Positions 56,082 to 64,000 of a stretch of 64,000 bases of DNA are shown in pieces (positions within the stretch are counted from its first letter, which is position 1; each line of letters begins with the position of its first letter). The position numbers and the translations under genes are program-made. Under the pieces are notes generated by a model. That model was not told the DNA's origin. It saw only the letters and a program-made list of their open reading frames with translations, and did no database searches. This DNA comes from Grifola frondosa (lineage: Eukaryota; Basidiomycota; Agaricomycetes; Polyporales; Grifolaceae), in NCBI GenBank assembly GCA_001683735.1, contig LUGG01000003.1, forward strand, positions 1,488,001 through 1,552,000. The letters are read 5' to 3'.

Positions 56082-59000
56082 TCAGAACTCCAGATACCCA
56101 GAGATCCACGTGTTCCCAAATTTTCCACGAAGACGTAAGGCCCGGCTCGTAGTGCGGGTGCACACATTTCCACTATGCATTATGGAGGCTCCAGAAAGTG
56201 ACCGAATACCCCCATATGCGATCACGTCGGAGTCACAGAGCACTGTGTGCACGACCTCCGCCGGCCGCTCAAACTGAAATCGCTCGACCACGTTCTGGAG
56301 GGAGAAATATGATTAACGCTTAAAGTTGGGGTTGTCCGTAAAGGAGTAAGGCGCCCACTCACTTTGCGGGCGCCATTGCGATAGTCCCACACGTGGACGG
56401 TGCCGTCAGCGTACCCCCGCGCAAACAGGCTGTTCGATGCAGACCCCTTCGCGTACCGCGTCCCCGCGCGCCGTGCGGCCGTGCGGTGCCCAAACTCCAG
56501 GCAGGGCGCGTGCCGGAACCCACCCTTGCGCGTGTCGTAGAAGTGCACCTGGCGGTCCATGTGGTCGACCTGCGAACAGCCGTCAGCTCACTCTCCCAGC
56601 GCCAGCACGGGCGTCCAGTGACCTACCTCGAGGACGACGAGACTCGGCGCGTGGGGGTGGATGTGCACCTGCTGGATCTTGCCAGATACGCGCTCCGGCT
56701 CCGGGGCGCTGTGTGCCGAGAGGCTGGTCGTCGCAATGAAGGGTCCTGCGCAGGACAGCACGCTGTTGGTCGCCGCGTGGTATGCCACGGCGTGCACCGG
56801 TTGTGAATGCTTGGTTGCGATGCGCGCGGAGCGTGCAGAGTAGTTACCGTCTTGGAGGGTCACTGACCATAGGTGGACGGTTTTGTCGTGGCCACCTGAC
56901 AGGAAACGGAGGTCGGGGCCTGGCACGGACGCAAGACAACTGATGCCTGGGTTGGGCTGCGCCGGATGTGATTTGCTTTCTATTACCGTAGAATGTGCTT
57001 TGTAACGGAGATCGATTCGGCGTGGAAGCTGCAAGCAAGTTTGAGTAACATATCAACTACAGGCTAAAGCATCAAATCCTGTACCTGATCATCGAACAGC
57101 GGAATGAGGGACACCTGGGAAGGGCCAACGTTGTACCCCACCACGACTGTGTTATCTCCCATGAGACAGACGTCCTCAACGTGACGGGTTTCGTCAATTG
57201 CAGGAAGAGAATACCTCGAAATATGGGATCTAATGGACGACAGTCGGTAACGTCACATCAACCGACTCATACAAGGAAAACACACTTCTCTCTCTGGTTG
57301 ATAAACTGCGCGTCACCGCGCATCACCACCGCAGCCAGAGGGAGTCTAGGGTTAGAAGGCGTCAGCAGCCTTCTTCCTCTAGCATACTCGGCCTTGGGAA
57401 CCATGACGGTGCGCCCAACCGCATGAGGTTCCACTCTTAACGGCCTGTCATTTCCGTTCATAGAGTGACGTGAGGAAGAAGGTCGCTTGATCGGCGGTCC
57501 GACCAATTCTCGTTCAGCGTGGTCCAGCGAATGCCTGACATTGTCACTCTCGTCTGAATCACTGAAGACATCTCCTAGTTGAGAACAACGTCCGAAGCTG
57601 GTTTGTCGACTACGCCGACCTACGGATTCGTCGTCCGACGGAGTTGTGATTCTCGCACGATAGCTACGCCCGGATCTGGTATGATGGGCCAACCGTCTAA
57701 GTGGCGCCGATCTCGCAGAGGACGCAGGGGATTCTCTTGTATCGTCATCCCGGTCGGAGTCGCTTCCGATATCATTTCGTTTAGTCAATCGACGAAGTTG
57801 CACTGACGACGCTGAGCGGTATCCTTCGCTGTCGCTACCGCTGTCTTTAGTAGCATTGCGCAACTGTGGACTCGTTCTCCGACTTGATTGTTCCGAACTC
57901 CTTCTCGACGCCAGCTGGCTTCTAGTAAGCAGCATCAGAATATCATCGCCCGTCCGTGAAGGCGCCGGTGGTACATAGTCAGGTGAAGATTCCCGTGTGG
58001 ACGAACGGCCATGGTCCGCCTCTGTCTCGCTTGATTCCGCCGCAAGCATATCCCAATCACCATAGAGTGGATTTCGGTCCTGTATTCCGGCAGATTTAGA
58101 TGCACGAAGAGGAGATTGTACGGAGGACCCAAGTCTGGATGTAGAAGCAAGTCTGGGGCTGTCATTGCTATGAAATGATGAAACAGCCTCCTGCAATTGG
58201 CGCAAGTAGAGAGCGGAATCACTTGTACTTCGGATCTCGGGGGTGACAGGAATTTTTACAGTGGCGGCAGAAATCAGCGGGGAAGTTATTAGATGAAAGG
58301 GTCTAGCATAGGCGAGGTATTACTCAGAATGTCAGAGGTCAAACACACAGGACTTACTTCGAGGATGACTGTCTGTTCGAGTTAGACGACGCAGTCATAG
58401 CCCTGGTACTAGCCCGCAATGATTCAACGGGATGAGCTGGATAAGCCTCGCATATCGCTGAGAAGTCCATCATCGACTGCGGCCGGGTAACTCGAGATGC
58501 TGATATACCACTTGAAGAAGGTGGCGGACTACAGGCATTGGGGAAACACGAAGCAGACAAACCCTTGTCATTACAGGAGTCGTCGAGATGTCAGAGTTGC
58601 AATTAGGCGTATGTGAGCTGTCCTCATCATCAACATCAATGATGATGGGATTGGCAATATTGCCACCGCGTTCACCTGCCACGTGAAGTATGGTAGGTTT
58701 GGACTCCTCGTCGTCGTCGTCGGACAATATATTTATGATTGTCGATGTGCCATGTCGCTGGGCTGACCGAGTCTCTCCGCGTTGAAGAACTGCTCTCAAA
58801 GAAGCAGAACTAATGCCCTCACTAAAGCAGACATAATCAGGATACTACATGATATCAGCACAAAGAACGCGCATACACCGACATCAGACTCTTCGTATCC
58901 TCATTCTTAGTGGAAAAATCCAGGACCCTGTAAGTTTATCATAGTATGACGCAATCCACGTATGAAACAGAACAAAAGATTGCATACCAATCAAAAGAGA

Positions 59001-59367
59001 TACCATCAGACCTTCGTAACATGACTCTCAGTCCGGTCCTGATCGCGAAACTATGACATTGGAATGCTTACAACAATCGTGGTGCGCGAATGAGACGCTT
59101 TCCTTCGCCCGCAAGCTGCTCGGTCGTCAATATCACAAGATCGTTAATGTCCGCAGGTAGAGGATCGCGTCCGAGGGCCGGCGGAAGACGTAGCCATTCA
59201 GAACCACGGGTAGGAGGTTTGTATTTCGTACTACGTGAGAGCTCGACGGTGGGACTTCTCGTCCCAACCTTCCATTTCGGCACCTGAAACGAGCTTGATT
59301 CAGATTTTGCCTTCTTGCTGTCGCCTGGTGAGGGTGGGAGTGGAGAACCTGAGCGTTTCCTGATCAT
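56082..59367 (-). CDS. WD40-repeat protein, left member of head-to-head pair
   Basis: The start at 59367 reads MIRKRSGSPLPPSPGDSKKA. Then come PPTRGSEWLRLPPALGR, DINDLVILTTEQLAGEGKRL and, over small exons, GLRVMLRRSDGISFDWVLDF. An acidic region with ILSDDDDEESKPT and IIIDVDDEDSS could bind SUMO-type partners. A one-base shift near 58582 leads into CFPNACSPPPSSSGISASRV. A long Ser/Arg-rich segment follows, then beta-propeller blades: HVEDVCLMGDNTVVVGYNVG, FLSGGHDKTVHLWSV, KHSQPVHAVAYHAATNSVLS, QVHFYDTRKGGF and GYADGTVHVWDYRNGA. The join near 57227-57267 is uncertain and may hide another lost base. The paralogue at 59470 shares the same blade order. WD40 proteins are scaffolds; partners are unknown. 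Confidence 0.7.
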
Positions 59368-59469
59368 CCGTTGGCCTCGACGTGACGAGCCAAAGGCGGA
59401 AGCGCCAGCGGCGCGCCTGTGGCTGAAAAGTTGTAGTCGGCTATTACGTTGGCACTCCGATGCTCTTCA
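59368..59469. promoter_or_regulatory. very short bidirectional promoter between WD40 paralogues
   Basis: Only 102 bases separate the two opposed start codons. Both 5' untranslated regions and core promoters must lie here or overlap the coding ends. The stretch is GC-rich with GAAGCGCC and GCGGCGCGCC blocks. Confidence 0.5.
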
Positions 59470-62052
59470 ATGTCTGGAAAGCCGTCCGAAGACACTCAAC
59501 CAAATGAAATACGCCTCGCTCGCAAGGGGAATGCAGCGGTCCCAATAATCCGTGCGTCTTGGTTGGCGCATCCTCGAAGCTTTCCGAGAGGTCTTGGTAG
59601 AGGAAGAGGTCAAATTCACTATGCCGCCGGTGCGAGGAACTCGACGCAGCCATACGCGTCTGGTTCAGTGCCAACTACGAGCTTGCCTTGCGAACCTGGG
59701 CCATCCAATCTTCCTAAGCACGACTACGCTAATCGACCGCCACAGACACGGGGTAACGAATGGTATCGTAAACGGCCTCGACTAGATTCCCATTGGAGCC
59801 TCCAAGACGGAGGCAGCAGCAGTAACCATCTTAGCAAGAAAGTGAAAAGGAAGGCAATTTCAGAGGTAGAAGTTGTCGTTGATCTCCCAAAGAATTGCCA
59901 GAAAGGCGCCCCCCATGTTCAAGGACATCGTCGCTCGTTCATCAAGGCGCAGGTTGAGAAACTGAAGAGAGAGATGGGTCTCAGAGTCATAGAGCATGCG
60001 TATCTAGACGTTATGACCGTCCGGTTCAAGTGTCATCCTATGGATCCCGCCTTAAATTCCGCTCATTCTTCATTTGAGGATATCGATAGCGCTATCCTCC
60101 CCGGTGAAGGTGTCAATAACAACATTGAATTCCTAAAGGTCGGACCGCCTAGCCCTTCTACAGCTCTCCCAATAGAGGAGGTTCGCGTGCTTACTTTCTT
60201 ATACAATTATTCATCACAGTCTTGATGTCTCTGCATATTCAGCCGCATTCATTCAAACCGCATGATCCCGTGGACTGTAAACCCTCACGTCGTCAGTCGT
60301 TATCATTCCTCTTAGTGCAATAAAGACCTATGGTCTTGCTATAGACGACGATGAGCAGATAGCTCCCCATAATGTCTTTCTCAACAATTCTGCCTTGGCT
60401 GACTCCTCGGAGCATGGACCTTCCAAGAAAAGATCGACACAGAAATCTTTTCAGGATGTTTCTCCTCTCTCTCCAGCGGATAAAACGACACCGTTTCGCG
60501 GTTCTTCGTTCCGCTCTGGCTCTTTGATCATTAAATCAGCCTGCGAGGTACGGTCGAATCTAAGGTTGCCTCCGGATGCTATGGAACTATCGTCGTCTAA
60601 TACGCCGACTTCGTGCATTAGCGCTCCAAAGTAAGAGAACGGCCCTACTGTGAGCAATCCACGCCCCGTCTCATACCCTACCTTCAGAATTCCGGGCGAT
60701 GTATCTCGTCCAATGACAACTAATCAGGATCTATCGAACTGTGCCGGGCAGGCTACAGGCGCAGTCCACGACTCATCATTCTCTTCTTTGCACGTGGAAC
60801 TGCCCGACGAGCTTCTTCAATTTCGCAAGGAGGTTCATGACAAACCTCGTCGGATGCTCTTGTCCGAAAAATCTGGTATCATATGCGTGACAATGCGAGG
60901 CTCTGTCGATCGCGCTGAGCGCTCTCCGCTTCGGTATGAACTGTTCTCATATCTTTGACACGGTTCTCATATCCTATCCAGAAGAAGCCATGCGTTGAGA
61001 GTTGGGAGGAAATCAACACGGCAAGTGGTGGACGATGCATGCCTGTTAGCCACCCCGGATAGTGATATCATCGTCTTCGCAAACGCACGGGACGACTGTC
61101 AAGTTTCCTTGACCGAGGTGAAGTGCCATAGGGTAAGTTGTAAAGGGAAAGAATTCGGTTCGATATTGACCTTTCCTCAGGCGACAGATATAGGCGCATT
61201 CAGTCGAGCAACACGGGGAGAAAAGCGCAGTGGTATCAGTGCTGTCTGCACCATGATGCAGCCTCGTATGTTTGCTACTGGAGGATATGACCATATGGTC
61301 CATCTCTGGACAGTCACGGACGACATCTCAGGCACATCTTCTGCTCCCTTGGCAATCAAACACGCATCTCTCGTGCAATCATTACTGGCTGTTCGCGACA
61401 CAAGCCATAAGTTGGTTTCTGCCGGAGCGGATTGCAGTGTCAATATTTGGGACATATCATCCGAGTGTGTAGTCAATACATTGAAGGTCTCTAATTCTGT
61501 GTACCACGTCCATCAAGCGATTTCCCCGTCTTGCGTGCTGTTGGAGGTTTGTCATATATTTTTCTTGCTATTCGAATTCTGGCTCATCAAGATTCCCGGA
61601 CCAGCTTGCTCATCGCGAGCTGCAATTTGAAGTTCGCGATCTGAGAGTGGTACCTCAGAAACCGACGCAGAGATTCGGATATCATACTTCCAAGCTTCAT
61701 GGAAGATTTGTCAAAGGTGAGTTGAGTTCGCTGGGAAGGGTCCCCATACTCATCCACCCACAGGCGATGCGAGGTTCGGTTTCTTTGCTTGCGGAGATAT
61801 GGATGGCTCCGTGCGTCTATGGGACCTCCGCAATTCCTCGAGCGCCTTCGAAGTGGTATGTGTATTCCCCCTCTTATAACAACCTCTACATGACACCATG
61901 TGTTGCCTGTCTAGGTCTCGTGCTTTCCTGGACGGAAATTGACTCAAGTTGCGTTCGATGACACAACTTTGGTAGCTTGTTCCGAAGACCACCAACTTGC
62001 ATATATGAAATGCACAGGACTTAGCAAACGCTCTGATTTCAGTAATACATGA
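59470..62052 (+). CDS. WD40-repeat protein, right member of head-to-head pair
   Basis: The start at 59470 gives MSGKPSEDTQPNEIRLARKG. A long N-terminal region contains RPPQTRGNEWYRKRPRLDS (compare PPTRGSEWLRLPP in the left gene), KRKAISEVEVVVDLPKN and a helix SFIKAQVEKLKREMGLRVIE. After introns comes a Ser/Pro-rich stretch, then LHVELPDELLQFRKEVHDK. The propeller blades are RQVVDDACLLATPDSDIIVF, DCQVSLTEVKCHR, MFATGGYDHMVHLWTV, KHASLVQSLLAVRDTSHKLV, SAGADCSVNIWDIS, VHQAISPSCVLLEVAHRELQ, GFFACGDMDGSVRLWDLRNS and the last blade FDDTTLVACSEDHQLAYMKC. The order and spacing of the blades match the minus-strand neighbour, so the two are diverged copies from an inverted duplication. Function unknown. 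Confidence 0.72.
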
Positions 62053-62322
62053 ACTCACGTTGCACCCCCTCGATACTTATGATTCCTCTTCGACCAACAT
62101 CTTCACTTTCTAACGTCAATAGTATCAAGCCTTTTCTGCCTTTAATTTACATGCAATACATTTTTCGACCACACTTAATAGCTTGCACGCCATTTGCATG
62201 ATGAGTCTTCCAGACCGTGAGCGCTTCGGAACTTGGCGGTCCCAGCCGATATCGGAATTGCCGCCAGCCTCTAAGCACTTTCTCTAGAGCAGCGGCTGGC
62301 TTTCGCCCATCATCATCACATC

Positions 62323-62849
62323 ATGGAGACTACGAAAACACGACGTCAACAGGCGGCCGACAGAGCGTACGACCTGCAGTCCGCTGCTGCAGCGCGTGGC
62401 GCATTGCGGGGCACCGCGGCTGGGTTCGGGCTCACTGTCCTTGCGCACTATACCTGGCCTTTCTTCCGGTTGGCAGCATCTTCGTTATTCGCAGCTTATT
62501 TGCTCAGTAAATACACGTGTCCATAGACGGCAAACGCTGCCCTTCAAGGCCTTCGTTGTATCAGCCTGTTCGTCCGTGCCTTAATATTCTCGCTGCATTG
62601 CTCACATCACGACCCCTATACTGGGAAGTCACTGTTTACGGGCTAGTCATTGGCGCAGACAGAGCACTGTTGTCTCATGAAGTCGAGCAGCGCCAGGCTG
62701 AGCATGCCATACGTCGGGAGGCGCGTATCGATCTCGCCCGCCGCGGCTTGGTGGCGACGGAGACAGAGATAGAAAAATGGAGAGCGGCGCATGTGCCACC
62801 GCAGTCAACATCTCAGGCTGCCTCCGCGCCGTCGAACCCAGAACAGTAA
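62323..62849 (+). CDS. small mitochondrial membrane protein, Rcf2-like
   Basis: Three exons give about 140 residues. METTKTRRQQAADRAYDLQS is followed by a hydrophobic helix ALRGTAAGFGLTVLAHYTW, a loop PFFRRQTLPFKAF, a second helix VVSAFTVYGLVIGADRALL, then a charged helix EQRQAEHAIRREARIDLARR with GLVATETEIEKWR, and a Gln/Ala tail. Two membrane helices joined by a short basic loop and a long charged C-terminus recall the N-terminal half of respiratory supercomplex factor 2 and related HIG1-type proteins. That is inference from layout, not a firm family match. Splices are GT-AG and keep the frame. Confidence 0.6.
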
Positions 62850-63030
62850 TCTTTGTATATTTACACATGCAGTACGTCTACAGATATCTTTATTACGGTG
62901 TCAGACCAACGTGCGACGCAGGGTAGGAGAAAGCAAATAGTAGTCCATGTCCGCATTGGAGAAGAAAAAAGTCGTGCTAGAGAACACATCATCAAAATTC
63001 GTGACCACAATAAAAACATCCATTTTCATT

Positions 63031-64000
63031 TCAGTTATAATTCCCGTAGTTGTCGTACTCAACCCCCTGAGCAACGGGAGCGGAATATCCGCCATATGGT
63101 GCCGCTGCAGGCGGCGGATATTGAGGGGGTCGAGGTGGGGGACCCGGATAGAAAGTCTGACTCTGACCAGTGGGCGGGAAAGGAATAGCTTGGTCGTAAT
63201 GTAAATGGGGTGGCAGACTGGGCGGAGGTGGCGGAGGCTGAAGAGGTTGATACACAGACTGTTGCTGTTGATTTGGATGACCTGCAGGGGGGCTGGAAGT
63301 GTCGGACGCCTCACGGGAGGCTGAGGCTGATATTGAGACTGGGAATTTGAGGGCGGTAGGGCAGGTGGCGGTCCAGGAGCAAGCAGCTGGTGACTCGAAG
63401 GGAATGATGAGAGTGGTGCTGCTTGCTGCGGAAGTGGTGGAGGTGGAGGAACAGAATTGTAGGACAGTGCAGGTGGGAATCCGGCACCGCCGTTTGCAGG
63501 GGGTTGTAGATGCCTGATGGGCCTCCAGACGGAGCAAGGGCCAGCGAGGACAGCCGACGGACATGGGCCTGCGGTTGTGGAAGCGGCCTGGATCCTGGCG
63601 TCTGAATGGGTGAAGGGCTCTCAGTGAGAGGCGGTGGCGGTGGAATATTGTCATGTGAGGGAGGCGGCGTGGACACATGGCCCAGGTACTGTTCTGCAGG
63701 GGCTGCATACGATTGCGGAGGTGCCGACACTACTGGAGATCCAGACGGGTAAGATTGCTGTGGAGGCGTGTGTGGGTGAGGGGGTGACGGCGATGTCTGT
63801 GAAATTTGCTGGGTGAATGATGATGAAGCCGCAGGATTCTGTGCGAATGATGACGACGGAAGAAGCTGCTGCGAGAAAGATGTCGATGGAGGCAGCTGCT
63901 GCGAAAAAGATGATGTTGGAGGTAACTGCTGAGAGAACGAAGAAGATGGAGGCGGCTGCTGAGCAAATGAAGACGATGGAGGCGGCTGCGAGAATGAAGA
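63031..64000 (-). CDS. proline-rich repeat protein, C-terminal part (gene continues past window)
   Basis: The gene enters from beyond 64000 and ends at 63031 with YDNYGNYN. Between 64000 and about 63790 it carries tandem units of PPSSSFAQQ / PPSSSFSQQL type (36 bases each). Then come QTSPSPPHPHTPPQQSYPSG, VSAPPQSYAAPAEQYLG, PPPPPLTESPSPIQTPG and RRLSSLALAPSGGPSGIYN. The frame breaks near 63505 (CCCCC run), continues as PPANGGAGFPPALSYNSVPP and FPSSHQLLAPGPPPALPP, and breaks again near 63322 (CCTCCCGTG). It ends as REASDTSSPPAGHPNQQQQS, YQPLQPPPPPPSLPPH and RPPQYPPPAAAPYGGYSAP. Both breaks have the sign of a missing base. Low-complexity Pro/Gln/Ser proteins of this kind are often RNA-binding, endocytic or transcription co-factors. 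The N-terminal domain is outside the window. Confidence 0.6.

Noticed and set aside
1..64000. CRISPR array, prophage or bacterial operon
   Set aside because: Spliced genes with GT-AG introns and eukaryotic families throughout. No regularly spaced direct repeats with unique spacers.

Overview
The window is nuclear DNA of a basidiomycete fungus, most likely an agaricomycete. The genes are dense, lie on both strands, and are split by many short GT-AG introns of roughly 45-70 bases. The families are typical of mushrooms: two DUF6593 proteins, a GH128 wall glucanase, a bZIP factor with the fungal C-terminal domain, an NRC-2/Fpk-type kinase, and small mitochondrial ribosomal proteins. I see no rRNA, tRNA, CRISPR array or intact transposon.

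Layout. 0.4-3.3 kb: a small mitochondrial-type membrane protein, then a divergent pair of PEX11-like peroxin (-) and Tctex-type dynein light chain (+). 3.3-7.2 kb: no recognisable gene. 7.2-12.2 kb: a TPMT-family methyltransferase with one frame break, a mitochondrial PPR-like protein and a disordered unknown protein. 12.6-17.2 kb: a CLASP/Stu1 microtubule-binding protein (-) whose frame is broken about eight times. 18.5-20.7 kb: an HSF-type transcription factor (-). 23.3-26.3 kb: an AGC kinase (-). 26.3-31.9 kb: gene-poor, with a degenerate tandem repeat. 31.9-35.9 kb: an MFS transporter, a small membrane protein and mitochondrial uS14m. 36.0-38.7 kb: a bZIP gene followed by a direct duplicate of its own last exons. 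40.5-46.7 kb: DUF6593 protein, RPB12, a disordered protein, GPATCH11 and a two-RRM protein. 47.4-55.8 kb: GH128 glucanase, AhpD-like protein, second DUF6593 protein, uL11m and an M28 aminopeptidase. 56.1-62.1 kb: two diverged WD40 paralogues placed head to head. 62.3-64.0 kb: an Rcf2-like mitochondrial protein and the C-terminal part of a proline-rich repeat protein that runs off the window.

The genes do not form one pathway. This is ordinary mixed fungal housekeeping content, with several divergent pairs that probably share promoters. The two most biologically interesting structures are the bZIP gene with a second, intact-looking copy of its C-terminal exon cassette, and the inverted WD40 pair.

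The main caution for any reader is technical. In at least seven genes, conserved protein sequence continues across single-base frame breaks. Nearly all have the sign of one missing base and many fall in G or C runs. This looks like uncorrected homopolymer deletions in the assembly rather than many independent pseudogenes. Exon limits given here were placed by eye from splice signals and family resemblance; no alignment was run.
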